Positions 33,342 through 41,909 of a DNA stretch of 64,000 nt are shown piece by piece. A program made the position numbers and the translations under genes. Under the pieces are notes generated by a model. It worked only from the letters and a program-made list of their open reading frames with translations, was not told the DNA's origin and did not search any database. Where the stretch lies: the NCBI GenBank assembly GCA_005885245.1, contig VAWR01000056.1, positions 1 to 64,000 of the forward strand. The letters are read 5' to 3'. Numbering within the stretch: the stretch's first letter is position 1; every line of letters begins with the position of its first letter. This stretch comes from Actinomycetota bacterium. GTDB lineage: Bacteria; Actinomycetota; Thermoleophilia; Gaiellales; Gaiellaceae.

Positions 33342-33725
33342 TTAGTCGGAGCGTTCTTTCAGACGCCACTCAGCAACGTCACGGATACTCACGATGCCGA
33401 TGGCACGTTCGCCTGCGACGACAGGAATGTGGCGGAAGCCGCGCTCGATCATCGTCTCGCCGGCGTCCTCGACCGATGCGTCTGCGGACATCGTCACCGG
33501 ATCGGGCGTCATCCATTCGCGCACGCGCGCCTCGCTGGAATGAACCCGGCCGGCGACCGCACGCATCAGGTCCCGTTCCGTAAAGATGCCGATCATCCGG
33601 CCGAAGTCCGAGACGACGACGGCACCGACCTCCGCAGCCGTCATCTTCTCGGCAGCCTCCCCGATCGTGTCCGACGGCTCGACCGTCAGGACGTCCTCGG
33701 TCATCACGTCGGCCAACGTCGCCAT
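33342..33725 (-). CDS. CBS-pair domain protein
   Basis: A 127-residue protein made only of two CBS motifs: MATLADVMTEDVLTVEPSD through GIFTERDLMRAV (about 1-57), and VREWMTPDPVTMSAD through GIVSIRDVAEWRL (about 68-122). Such stand-alone pairs bind adenosine nucleotides and act as energy sensors. ATG at 33725 is chosen because upstream residues show no similarity. Regulatory partner unknown. Confidence 0.93.
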   Translation of the reverse strand: MATLADVMTEDVLTVEPSDTIGEAAEKMTAAEVGAVVVSDFGRMIGIFTERDLMRAVAGRVHSSEARVREWMTPDPVTMSADASVEDAGETMIERGFRHIPVVAGERAIGIVSIRDVAEWRLKERSD

Positions 33726-33830
33726 GCGGGCGAGCATAGGGCCGAACGAGGGACTAGGCAAATTGCCGGGCGGCCTAACATCAGGTTCTGAAGTACTAAC
33801 GCGGCGCTCTCTCGTGACGAAGACGTACCC

Positions 33831-33844
33831 GTGCCTGGCACCGG
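33831..33844. repeat. REP palindrome copy 1
   Basis: GTGCCTGGCACCGG, a perfect inverted repeat GTGCC-T-GGCAC. The same 14 bases recur at 33897-33910. Confidence 0.75.
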
Positions 33845-33895
33845 TAATTCCCGAAGCGTGCGGCGCTTCTCGCGGGGCCGTCACACTTTCGTAGC

Positions 33896-33919
33896 GGTGC
33901 CTGGCACCGGGACGTTCCC
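33896..33919. repeat. REP palindrome copy 2 with adjoining GGGACGTTCCC element
   Basis: GGTGCCTGGCACC followed by GGGACGTTCCC. Its two-part layout matches the site upstream of the RAYT gene (GGGTGCC, then GGGACTGTCCC at 7145-7155), linking these palindromes to the RAYT. Confidence 0.72.
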
Positions 33920-34053
33920 TAACGGGACGCGGCTGCTAGTTGTAACGGCGAGATCGTCAGCGTTGGCTGGCACGTCTCCGTTGCAACACGACCCTGCCGC
34001 CGCGAGTGCCGGCTTAGCCGGCGTTCGCTTACGACGACTGCTCGGATAATGAA

Positions 34054-34096
34054 CCGAAGAACATCATCATGGCGCGAAGCGCCGGATGTTCTTCGG
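34054..34096 (-). terminator. hairpin just downstream of tRNA-Ile, likely terminator or processing structure
   Basis: Perfect 12-base arms CCGAAGAACATC (34054-34065) and GATGTTCTTCGG (34085-34096), with an inner GGCGC-GAA-GCGCC stem. It starts four bases after the tRNA 3' end on the minus strand. No clear U-run follows, so termination is inferred from position. Confidence 0.55.
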
Positions 34097-34100
34097 AATG

Positions 34101-34174
34101 TGGGCGATCGTGGATTCGAACCACGGACCTCCGCCTTATCAGAGCGGCGCTCTAACCAACTGAGCTAATCGCCC
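34101..34174 (-). tRNA. tRNA-Ile (anticodon GAT)
   Basis: A 74-base cloverleaf on the minus strand. The acceptor stem GGGCGAT pairs with ATCGCCC and the discriminator base is A. The D arm is TAGCTCAGTTGGTTAGAGC, the anticodon loop CTGATAA contains GAT, and the T arm has GGTTCGAATCC. CCA is not encoded, so it is added after transcription. It lies alone, not in an rRNA operon. Confidence 0.97.
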
Positions 34175-34201
34175 GCGAGAGCGGCCAGTGTAGCCGCTTC
34201 G

Positions 34202-34450
34202 CTAGTGGAGAAAGTCGGTGCGGGCGAGGTAATCCTCGACGGCGAGGAGGAAGGTCGAGTCCTTCGCAAGCTCCTCGAGCGTTCCCTTCGTCTCGTCGTC
34301 CAGATCCTCGTCACGGGCGAGCTCGGTCAGGAAGCTTCCCATCTGACCGTCTCGCGACAACGCCGCCATCCGGAGGAAGATCTGCTTCGCCTCGTCGTCC
34401 TGCGAGATCGCCTCGAGGGACTCCATGTCGTTCAGCCATAGCCCGAGCAT
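34202..34450 (-). CDS. small acidic helical protein, function unknown (82 aa)
   Basis: An 82-residue protein rich in Asp, Glu and Leu (ESLEAISQDDEAKQIFLRMA, then LARDEDLDDETKGTLEEL), predicted all-helical with no membrane segment. Codon use and lack of stops agree with a real gene. It lies between parB and tRNA-Ile on the same strand, with a small inverted repeat (34455-34483) between it and parB. ATG at 34450 is used; ATG at 34426 is an alternative. I recognise no family. Confidence 0.72.
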   Translation of the reverse strand: MLGLWLNDMESLEAISQDDEAKQIFLRMAALSRDGQMGSFLTELARDEDLDDETKGTLEELAKDSTFLLAVEDYLARTDFLH

Positions 34451-34501
34451 GACACCCGTTGAACGCCCCGAAGGCCGAACGGGATACGGGTTTTTGCGGC
34501 T

Positions 34502-35333
34502 CTAGGTCGAAGCGGCTTGTTCCAGCGCCTCGACGAGCTCGGCCAGCTCGGTCTCGTCGGCGAAGGCGATCTCCAGGCGATTCGACGTGATGCGGCTGGA
34601 GAAGCCGGTGATGCGGTCTGCCGCCGTCTTCGCCCTGGCAACGAGGGCAGGGTCGAGGCTGGCGGCCTGGCGGCGTTGCTTGGTCTTGGCGCCGGCCCAG
34701 CGCGCGGCGCGCTCGGCAGCCCGAACCGACATCCCCTTCTGGACGATCTTGCGCGCGAGCGCGCGCCGCCCCTCGTGATCCGGCACTGCCAAAACGGCGC
34801 GCGCGTGGCCCTCCGTCAGCTGGCCACGCTCGACCAGCTTCAGGACGTCCTCGGGCAGCTCGAGCAGCCGCACCCGATTCGACACTGCCGGCTTCGACTT
34901 GCCGACGCGCTCGGCGAGCTCGCCGAGTGACAGGCCGAACTCGTCCAGAACCACGGCGAACGCTCGGGCTTCCTCGATCGGTGACAGATCCTCGCGCGCG
35001 ACGTTCTCGACGAGGCCGAGGAGGAGCGTGTCACGGTCGTCGGCCTCTCGGACGACCGCGGGAACCGTCTTGAGCTTCGCCTCACGCGCCGCTCGCCAGC
35101 GCCGCTCGCCAGCGATCAGCTCGTAGCCACCGGCCGTGCGCGGTCGGACGAGGACCGGCTGCACGACGCCCTGGGCCCGGACGGAGTCGGCAAGACCCGC
35201 GCCGGCGTCGGTGTCGAAGCGGCGGCGGGGCTGGCGCGGATTCGGATGGATGGCGTCGACCGGCAGCTCGGCCAGCTCGGTGAAGGTCGCGCCGCCGAGC
35301 AGGACTTCCAGGCCGCGACCGAGACCTCTTCTC

Positions 35334-35350
<17 letters not shown>
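34502..35350 (-). CDS. parB: chromosome partitioning protein ParB
   Basis: A CTP-dependent parS-binding clamp, 282 residues. It has RRGLGRGLEVLLGG at the start, the ParB CTPase motif GERRWRAAR (about 91-99), GLVENVAREDLSPIEEARAF, a helix-turn-helix around LSLGELAERVGKSKPAVSNR and a C-terminal dimerisation region. The likely start is TTG at 35350, which overlaps the parA end by 17 bases and has GGAG just upstream. It lies about 4 kb from dnaA, as expected for origin-proximal parABS. Confidence 0.93.
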
Positions 35351-36086
<736 letters not shown>

Positions 36087-36099
36087 GTTGCCAGCGTAC

Positions 36100-36699
36100 T
36101 CAGCCCAACGGACGCTTACGCGCAACACCGGTTCGGCGTGGAAAGCCTGCAGGAGTCGATCGCAGCTTGCACAAGAGGAGCAGGCCTTGTCGCTCTTCGG
36201 CGAGCTCGCCGCCCAACCGTTCGGCCACCCGGCCGACGCGGGCCGTGTCCGCGCTCGGACCGACCCACAGGACGACCCCGCCTCCCGGCGCTACGAGCGG
36301 CAGGCACCATTCGGCCGCGACCGGCGGCGGTGCAAGCGCTTTCGCAACCGCGACGCCGTAGACATCGGTCTCCTGCTCCTCTGCCCGTCCCTGGACGACG
36401 CGGGCGTTCGGCGGCGCCCACTCGCACAGGAACTGGCACTTGCGGCCGTTCGCCTCCAACAGCGTCACTTCGCGGTCCGGGAGCGACGCGGCGAGCGGAA
36501 TCCCGGGAATACCGCCACCTGAGCCCACGTCGACGATCGGTCCGGCGAACCGCGTCACGAGCTCCACTCCGCGGAGCGAGTCCTCGACCAGTGCGCGACG
36601 CGCCTCTTGCACGTCGCCGATGGCGGTCAGGCCGGGAGTCTCGACCAAAGCGCGGAGCCAGCGCCGAAGGCGCAAGTCACACGGGTCGAACGACGACAT
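36100..36699 (-). CDS. rsmG: 16S rRNA (guanine-527-N7) methyltransferase RsmG
   Basis: A 199-residue SAM methyltransferase acting on 16S rRNA. IVDVGSGGGIPGIPLA (about 55-70) is the classic RsmG/GidB motif, with LLEANGRKCQFL and VAKALAPPPVAAEWCLPL after it. The gene overlaps the jag 3' end by 23 bases, in the common yidC-jag-rsmG-parA order. Confidence 0.95.
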   Translation of the reverse strand: MSSFDPCDLRLRRWLRALVETPGLTAIGDVQEARRALVEDSLRGVELVTRFAGPIVDVGSGGGIPGIPLAASLPDREVTLLEANGRKCQFLCEWAPPNARVVQGRAEEQETDVYGVAVAKALAPPPVAAEWCLPLVAPGGGVVLWVGPSADTARVGRVAERLGGELAEERQGLLLLCKLRSTPAGFPRRTGVARKRPLG

Positions 36700-37348
36700 A
36701 GCGATTCGGCTCCGTGCCCTCGCTCGTCGTCTCGACGCCGTCGAACTCCTTCAGGTGCACGTGGACGACCTTGCGCTCGACGGCGGTCATCGGCTCGAGC
36801 TCGACCGGTTCGCGGTCGGAGAGCGCTCGCTCGGCCGAACGGACCGCGAGCGACTCGAGGGTCGCGCGGCGGCGGTCCCGGTACCCGGCGGCGTCGACCA
36901 CGACCTCCTTTCGATCCTCGGGGTGCCGGCGCCACATCACCGCGTTCGCGAGGTACTGGACGGCGTCGATCGTCTGGCCGTGCCTACCGATCAGCATCCC
37001 GAGATCCGGGCCCGAGCACGATGCGGTGATCAGCTCGTCTTCCTCGTCGAGCTCGATCCTCGCGGTCACGCCGATCCCCTCGACGATTCGCGTTACCAGA
37101 GCACGAACCTCGGAGACGAGGTCGGTCTCGTCCGAGGGGCTCTCCTCTACGACCGGTTCGGTCGAGACGCGGGCGATGACGCGGGCGGGGGTGAAGCCGA
37201 CGCCCAGTAGGCCCCGCTCGCCCTCGGTGACGACCTGGAAGTGCACCGCCGCCTTGTCGACGCCGGGATGCTGCTTCTCCAGCTCCCGCAGAGCCGCCCA
37301 CTTGGCTTCTCCGACCGTTTCGCCGGCCGCCTCGACCTGAAGCTCCAT
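36677..37348 (-). CDS. Jag/KhpB RNA-binding protein
   Basis: A 223-residue RNA-binding regulator. It has an N-terminal Jag-N domain (VEAAGETVGEAKWAALREL), a KH-like domain with GMLIGRHGQTIDAVQYLAN (about 117-135) and an R3H domain near 180-205 (LEPMTAVERKVVHVHLKEF). Its ATG overlaps the yidC TGA as TGATG. It is widely associated with cell-division and membrane-protein control. Confidence 0.94.
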   Translation of the reverse strand: MELQVEAAGETVGEAKWAALRELEKQHPGVDKAAVHFQVVTEGERGLLGVGFTPARVIARVSTEPVVEESPSDETDLVSEVRALVTRIVEGIGVTARIELDEEDELITASCSGPDLGMLIGRHGQTIDAVQYLANAVMWRRHPEDRKEVVVDAAGYRDRRRATLESLAVRSAERALSDREPVELEPMTAVERKVVHVHLKEFDGVETTSEGTEPNRYVVVRPV

Positions 37349-38145
37349 CAGCGGCGCGCCTTCTTCTTGCGCTTGACCCGGCGCGGCGGACCGGGCTGCG
37401 GAGGCTCGACAGCCGCAGGGGCTTGGGCCGCGTCAGGCTGGGCCTCCTTCGGAGGCGTACGCGACGTGCGTTTCTGGGGGGCCGGCGCCGCGACCTTGGG
37501 GATCAGGCGACGGGTGATCAGGCCCTGCCCGACCGTCCACAGGTTCGTGGTCATCCAGTACAGGACGAGGCCGGTCGGGAAGCGCACGATGAACGGAATG
37601 AAGGCGAACGGGAGGATCATCATCAGCACCCGCTGCGACTGCTGCATCGTCCCGGACATGAAGTACGTCGAGGCGAACTGGCTGAGCACGTAGATCGCGA
37701 TCAGGATCCAGCCCGACCAGTGCGCGTTCGCGTGCTGCGCGATGTTCGGCACAAAGTGCAGCCACGAGAGGTTGCCCGGCGGGGGGTGCTTGGCGAAGTG
37801 CCGCAGCGTGTAGAAGAGGCCGATGAAGATCGGCAACTGGGCGACGAGCGGCAGGCACGAGGCCGCCGGATTGATGTTGTTCTCCTTGTAGAACTTCATC
37901 AGCTCTTCGTTGAGCTTCTGGCGGTCGCCCTTGTACTTGCGTTGGATCTCCTTCATCTGCGGCGCGTGGGCCTGCATGTTCTGCATCGAGTGGATCTGCT
38001 TCACCGTCAGCGGGACGAGCAGCATCCGGACGATGATCGTCAGGCCGACGATCGACCACGCCCAGGGCAGGCCGACCGAATGCAGCCCGTTCAGGACGTG
38101 TCTGAGGAGGTGCTCGAGCGGCGTCAGAATGCTCGCGACGATCAC
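37348..38145 (-). CDS. yidC: membrane protein insertase YidC (short Gram-positive type)
   Basis: A 265-residue insertase lacking the large periplasmic domain of proteobacteria. Five helices are visible; the conserved basic-groove region reads WSIVGLTIIVRMLLVPLTV (about 30-48), then QMKEIQRKYKGDRQKLNEEL and FPTGLVLYWMTTNLWTVGQ. A Lys/Arg-rich tail (RRVKRKKKARR) probably contacts ribosomes. It starts GTG overlapping the yidD stop (GTGA). Confidence 0.95.
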   Translation of the reverse strand: MIVASILTPLEHLLRHVLNGLHSVGLPWAWSIVGLTIIVRMLLVPLTVKQIHSMQNMQAHAPQMKEIQRKYKGDRQKLNEELMKFYKENNINPAASCLPLVAQLPIFIGLFYTLRHFAKHPPPGNLSWLHFVPNIAQHANAHWSGWILIAIYVLSQFASTYFMSGTMQQSQRVLMMILPFAFIPFIVRFPTGLVLYWMTTNLWTVGQGLITRRLIPKVAAPAPQKRTSRTPPKEAQPDAAQAPAAVEPPQPGPPRRVKRKKKARR

Positions 38146-38372
38146 GGGAAGACCTTCTGGTCGTGCGCGTAATCCACTCCGCCGCGGCTCCACGGATTGC
38201 ACCGGAGCAGGCGCCAGCCGGCGAGCACCGTCCCCTTGAAGAGCCCGAACTCCTTGTACGCGTCGATCGCGTACTGCGAGCACGACGGGTGGTATTTGCA
38301 CTGGCCCACGCCGAGGAACGGGGCCAGCGTGAACCGGTACGCCCAGACCGCCGCCACGCCCACGTACCTCAC
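38142..38372 (-). CDS. yidD: membrane protein insertion efficiency factor YidD
   Basis: A 76-residue amphipathic protein with the invariant CKYHPSCSQYAIDAY (about 25-39) and GWRLLRCNPWSRGGVDY. It usually accompanies rnpA and yidC. The start is GTG at 38372 (MRYVGVAAVWAYRF); an in-frame extension upstream has no similarity. The gap to rnpA (38373-38466) shows no other gene. Confidence 0.93.
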   Translation of the reverse strand: MRYVGVAAVWAYRFTLAPFLGVGQCKYHPSCSQYAIDAYKEFGLFKGTVLAGWRLLRCNPWSRGGVDYAHDQKVFP

Positions 38373-38466
38373 GATGCAAACTCCAAAACGAGCGTCTTCG
38401 GTCGGCTGCGCAGCCGGACGCACGAGCAAGTCCGCGCGTCCTGAGATCGGCATCGCAAGCGACGCC

Positions 38467-38814
38467 TCACGCTGCTACCTTCGACAGGACTTCGTCGACG
38501 CGCTCCTCGAGCCACGCGGACCCGTTCGCGGTGACGGCCTCGGGCAACCCGGGCCTGACGATCAAGACGTAATCGCGGTCGCCGGGAAGCCCCCCGAGCC
38601 GAGCGCGCCAGACCTCGCGGAGCTGCCGCTTGATCCGGTTGCGCACGACGGCATTCCCGGCCGCTCGAGGCACAGCGAGACCGAGCCTCGGCTCGCCTGG
38701 ATCGTCCTCACGCTCGAACCAGTAGAGGACGAGGAATCGGGTCGAGGTCGAGCGGCCCTGGCGATAGACAGCGTCGAAATCTCGCGAGCGAGAGAGGCGG
38801 TTCCTACGCTGCAC
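38467..38814 (-). CDS. rnpA: ribonuclease P protein component
   Basis: The protein subunit (115 aa) of the tRNA 5'-processing ribozyme. It shows RRNRLSRSRDFDAVYRQGRS near the start and the family's RNR motif in AVVRNRIKRQLREVWR (about 62-77). GTG at 38814 lies 11 bases after rpmH, in the universal rpmH-rnpA order. Confidence 0.95.
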   Translation of the reverse strand: MQRRNRLSRSRDFDAVYRQGRSTSTRFLVLYWFEREDDPGEPRLGLAVPRAAGNAVVRNRIKRQLREVWRARLGGLPGDRDYVLIVRPGLPEAVTANGSAWLEERVDEVLSKVAA

Positions 38815-38825
38815 GGTGTGACGCT

Positions 38826-38960
38826 TTATGCGGAGAGACGCTTCCGGCCCCGCGCGCGACGGCGCTTCAGGATCGCGCGGCCCGCGCGCGTCGCCATGCG
38901 CGCACGAAAGCCGTGCTTGCGCTTCCGCCGTCGAACATTGGGCTGGTAGGTGCGTTTCAC
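38826..38960 (-). CDS. rpmH: 50S ribosomal protein L34
   Basis: A 44-residue, highly basic ribosomal protein, [18 protein letters not shown], then [13 protein letters not shown] and [13 protein letters not shown], unmistakable L34. It starts GTG at 38960, preceded by AGGAAAG-type purine-rich sequence further upstream. First gene of the minus-strand arm from the origin. The frame is too short to stand out but is certain. Confidence 0.97.
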   Translation of the reverse strand: MKRTYQPNVRRRKRKHGFRARMATRAGRAILKRRRARGRKRLSA

Positions 38961-39008
38961 GAGGTCGAAGAGGGAGGAAAGTGCCCCGAAGCGGAGCCGT
39001 GGCGGGCC

Positions 39009-39014
39009 AGTATA
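39009..39014 (-). promoter_or_regulatory. -10 element (TATACT) for rpmH
   Basis: On the minus strand TATACT (39014-39009), about 49 bases before the rpmH GTG. No good -35 is seen at 17 bases; the perfect DnaA box lies about 22 bases upstream of it, so DnaA may influence this promoter. Confidence 0.5.
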
Positions 39015-39035
39015 GATGAGCGTTGGTGCACAGAG

Positions 39036-39044
39036 TTATCCACA
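39036..39044 (+). promoter_or_regulatory. perfect DnaA box
   Basis: TTATCCACA, an exact match to the consensus, in the rpmH-dnaA gap. Confidence 0.8.
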
Positions 39045-39170
39045 CGGCCGCAAGTGAGAAGTGCCTCCAAATGTGACGAACCGTCACCCTTCCTCCACAG
39101 GTGTGGAGAGGGATGTGGAGTTCCGGAAAGCCCTGCAAACGGGCAACATTTCATCCCCAGTTTCCACGCG

Positions 39171-39199
39171 TTGTAGGTGCGCGGGGACGCTGCTATGCT
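39171..39199 (+). promoter_or_regulatory. dnaA: dnaA promoter candidate
   Basis: TTGTAG (39171-39176), 17 bases, then TATGCT (39194-39199). Start of transcription near 39206. A GGAGAGGAG ribosome site follows, about 12 bases before the GTG at 39238. Confidence 0.6.
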
Positions 39200-39237
39200 C
39201 GCCGCTCCCCTGAGCCGGAGAGGAGTGGTACGGCGGC

Positions 39238-40593
39238 GTGGATCGCCCCATTGAGCTGACTGCGGAGAGCTTGTGGAACGAGGTCGCCGGTCGGCTCCAA
39301 GGGGCCCTCAACGAGACCACGTACCGAACGTGGTTCGCGGAGGCCGACGGCGTCGAGCTCTCTGACGACGCCTTCGTCCTCGCCGTCCCGAACGACTTCA
39401 CCCGCGAGTGGATCGAGGGCCATTTCCTGGGCCTGATCGGCGCCGCGGTCCGCGACGTCACGGGCCAGGAACGGCGCGTGGCGCTCTCCGTCACCGAGCG
39501 GATCCCCGCCGCTATGCCGGCACCGGCCGAGGCACCCAAGCGTGCCGGTGCCCCGGCGCCGGACTCGGGGATGAACCCGAAGTACACGTTCGACCTGTTC
39601 GTGATCGGCTCGTCCAACCGCTTCGCGCACGCTGCGGCGCTCGCCGTGGCCGAAGCGCCGGCGCAGGCTTACAACCCCCTCTTCATCTACGGCGGTACGG
39701 GCCTCGGCAAGACGCACCTGATGCAAGCGATCGCGCAGTACGTCGCGGAGCACTCCAGTGACCTTTCGGTCCGCTACGTGACCAGCGAGACCTTCATGAA
39801 CGACTTCATCAACTCGCTGCGCGACAAGCGCATCGAGGGCTTCAAGCAGCGCTACCGAACCTACGACCTGCTCCTCGTGGACGACGTGCAGTTCTTCGAG
39901 CACAAGGAGCGGATCCAGGAGGAGTTCTTCCACACCTTCAACTCCCTCTACGAGGCGGGGTCCCAGATCGTCATGTCCTCGGACCGGCCGCCGCGAGATA
40001 TCGCGACTCTCGAGGAGAGGCTGCGCTCCCGGTTCGAGTGGGGCCTGATCACCGACGTGCAGCCACCGGACCTCGAGACTCGCATCGCGATCCTGCGGAA
40101 AAAGGTCAAGACCGACGGGATCCACGTTCCCGATCCCCAGGTGCTCTCGTTCATCGCTTCGCGCATCTCGACCAACATCCGCGAGCTCGAGGGTGCACTC
40201 ACGCGGGTCGTCGCCTTCTCGTCCCTCACCGGCCGCTCGCTCTCAGTCGAGCTCGCCGAAGACGTCCTGAAGGATGTCTTCCCACAGGGCGAGGCTGCGG
40301 AGGTCTCCATTCGCCGCATCCAGGAGCTCGTGTCCGAACGCTTCCAGCTATCGATGGACGAGCTCTGCGGCGACAAACGCTCCCAGAACATCGTCTATCC
40401 ACGGCAGGTTGCGATGTACCTCTCGCGCGAGCTCACCGACTCCTCGCTTCCGAAGATCGGCAAGGAATTCGGCGGTCGCGACCACACGACGGTCATCCAC
40501 GCGACTTCCAAGATCGCCCGTCTCATCCGTGAGGACAGATCTGTCTACAACCTTGTGCAGGAATTGACCGCACGTGTGAAGCAGGTCCGCTGA
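39238..40593 (+). CDS. dnaA: chromosomal replication initiator DnaA
   Basis: A 451-residue AAA+ initiator. Domain I is about 1-85, a short Pro/Ala-rich linker runs to 112, AAA+ domain III has Walker A GGTGLGKT (152-159) and Walker [10 protein letters not shown], and domain IV has the DNA-binding signature [11 protein letters not shown] near the end. It starts GTG at 39238, as many actinobacterial dnaA genes do. Domain II is very short compared with streptomycetes. Confidence 0.97.
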   Translation: MDRPIELTAESLWNEVAGRLQGALNETTYRTWFAEADGVELSDDAFVLAVPNDFTREWIEGHFLGLIGAAVRDVTGQERRVALSVTERIPAAMPAPAEAPKRAGAPAPDSGMNPKYTFDLFVIGSSNRFAHAAALAVAEAPAQAYNPLFIYGGTGLGKTHLMQAIAQYVAEHSSDLSVRYVTSETFMNDFINSLRDKRIEGFKQRYRTYDLLLVDDVQFFEHKERIQEEFFHTFNSLYEAGSQIVMSSDRPPRDIATLEERLRSRFEWGLITDVQPPDLETRIAILRKKVKTDGIHVPDPQVLSFIASRISTNIRELEGALTRVVAFSSLTGRSLSVELAEDVLKDVFPQGEAAEVSIRRIQELVSERFQLSMDELCGDKRSQNIVYPRQVAMYLSRELTDSSLPKIGKEFGGRDHTTVIHATSKIARLIREDRSVYNLVQELTARVKQVR

Positions 40594-40756
40594 GGTGCTG
40601 TGGCTGTTGACGGATGGCTTCTGTCCACCATCTGCATCCCCTGCGAGAATGGGTCAACCGCCCCGCTGGAGGCCCCTCTCCACGGTCCCCACACCCCCTA
40701 TTACTACAACGAGGTTTTCTTAAATGATTGAAACCAACACCATAGTGGGGACAGGG
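40594..40756. other. dnaA-dnaN intergenic region, possible unwinding element
   Basis: 163 bases without a gene. Degenerate DnaA-box-like TCCAC elements (TCTGTCCAC, CCTCTCCAC) are followed by an A/T-rich stretch (about 40698-40740: CCCTATTACTACAACGAGG then TTTTCTTAAATGATTG), the most AT-rich segment I noticed in the window. In other actinobacteria oriC lies here. AGTGGGGACAGGG just before 40757 is the dnaN ribosome site. Confidence 0.55.
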
Positions 40757-41854
40757 ATGAAAATCGTTACGCAAAGGGGCGACCTGGCGCAGAAGCTCGG
40801 CGTCGTTGCTCGTGCGGTCTCGACCCGTGCGAGCGTGCAGATTCTGTCCGGTGTCTTGCTCCGTGCGGAGGGAAGTCGCTTGCACCTGGCGGCGACCGAC
40901 ATGGAGTTGTCGTTGCGCTCCTCGGTGGACGCCCAGATCGACGGGGACGGCTCCATCGTCGTGCCGGGGAGGCTGCTGGTGGAGCTCGTCAGGCTGCTGC
41001 CCGAGAGCGAGGTGACGATCGAGCATCGCGCCGAGGAGAGTGTCGTGCACGTCACGTCCGGCTCCTCGACCTCCACGCTACACACGTACGCGGCGGAGGA
41101 TTTTCCGCGTCTGCCTGACCTCGACGCGGTGGGCACGTTCACCGTGGACCGTGTGTCGCTGCTCGACACCGTCTCGCGGGTGGCGCGGTCCGCGTCGCGC
41201 GACGAATCGCGGCCGGTGCTGACCGGAATCCTCGTGCGCTTCGAGGCCGGCAAGCTCGTGATGGCGGCGCCCGACTCCTACCGGTCGTCGGTGAAGGAGA
41301 CGGAGCTCGGTGGTGACGTCCCGGAGTTGGAAGCGATCATCCCGGCCCGGGCCCTCGCGGAGCTCTCACGGATCGCGCAGGCGGGCGATGCCGTCGAGTT
41401 GGGCGTGCACGACAACCAGGTGGTGTTCGCAGCGGACGATGTGTGGCTGACGACCCGCCGCATCGACGGACAATTTCCGAACTACAAGCAGCTGTTGCCG
41501 GAGACGTTCGAGTACGACGTGACGCTTCCGCGGAACGAGGTATTGGACGTCGTTCGCCGTGTCGGGATCATGGTGCAGCGAACGTCGCCGATCCAGTTGC
41601 GCTTCGCCGAAGGTGAACTGACCGTCTTCGCGCGAACGCAGGACATCGGCGAAGCAAAGGAATCACTGCCGGTGCAGTTTTCCGGCGAACCGCTCGAGAT
41701 CGGATTCAACGCGGAGTTCCTCCGCGAGGGCATCGAGTCGATCGGCGAAGACGAGATCAAGCTACGGCTGATCTCGCCGCTTCGTCCCGCAGTGATCGAG
41801 GGTGGCGAGGACGACCCGACGTACCTGATCATGCCGATCCGGTTGCCGGGATGA
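40757..41854 (+). CDS. dnaN: DNA polymerase III beta sliding clamp
   Basis: A 365-residue processivity clamp with three repeated domains. MKIVTQRGDLAQKLG at ATG 40757 is the family start, with a purine-rich ribosome site directly before it; an upstream ATG at 40724 adds 11 non-conserved residues. Later parts include SRPVLTGILVRFEAG, the RRIDGQFPNYKQLLP motif, and the C-terminal YLIMPIRLPG. Confidence 0.97.
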   Translation: MKIVTQRGDLAQKLGVVARAVSTRASVQILSGVLLRAEGSRLHLAATDMELSLRSSVDAQIDGDGSIVVPGRLLVELVRLLPESEVTIEHRAEESVVHVTSGSSTSTLHTYAAEDFPRLPDLDAVGTFTVDRVSLLDTVSRVARSASRDESRPVLTGILVRFEAGKLVMAAPDSYRSSVKETELGGDVPELEAIIPARALAELSRIAQAGDAVELGVHDNQVVFAADDVWLTTRRIDGQFPNYKQLLPETFEYDVTLPRNEVLDVVRRVGIMVQRTSPIQLRFAEGELTVFARTQDIGEAKESLPVQFSGEPLEIGFNAEFLREGIESIGEDEIKLRLISPLRPAVIEGGEDDPTYLIMPIRLPG

Positions 41855-41909
41855 GAACGACTCGAGCTGTCGCCGATCCGGAGAGGCTGAGCGAAGGCAG
41901 ACGGCCAGG

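Larger units (their letters stand above)
33726..34053. other. structured intergenic region with palindromes, no gene seen
   Basis: About 330 bases without a convincing gene. It holds two GTGCCTGGCACCGG copies 66 bases apart, a hairpin GAAGCG-TGCGG-CGCTTC between them, a long imperfect stem (33939-33953 with 33975-33987) and a perfect GCCGGC-TTA-GCCGGC palindrome (34008-34022). It also must include the promoter of the CBS gene. Confidence 0.7.
38961..39237. other. rpmH-dnaA intergenic region, candidate oriC part
   Basis: 277 bases between divergent rpmH and dnaA, without a gene. It contains one perfect DnaA box TTATCCACA (39036-39044), a CTCCACA-GG-TGTGGAG inverted repeat (39093-39108) whose arms read as degenerate DnaA boxes (7 of 9 matches), another at 39114-39122 and a GTGACG-AAC-CGTCAC repeat (39073-39087). 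It also contains promoters for both genes. Confidence 0.65.

Noticed and set aside
33726-34053. CRISPR-like array from the repeated 14-mers
   Set aside because: Only two copies, palindromic and REP-like, with no cas genes nearby.
34455-34483. Inverted repeat CCCGTT/AACGGG as a parB terminator
   Set aside because: The T-run lies on the opposite strand relative to parB and the stem is short; function unclear.
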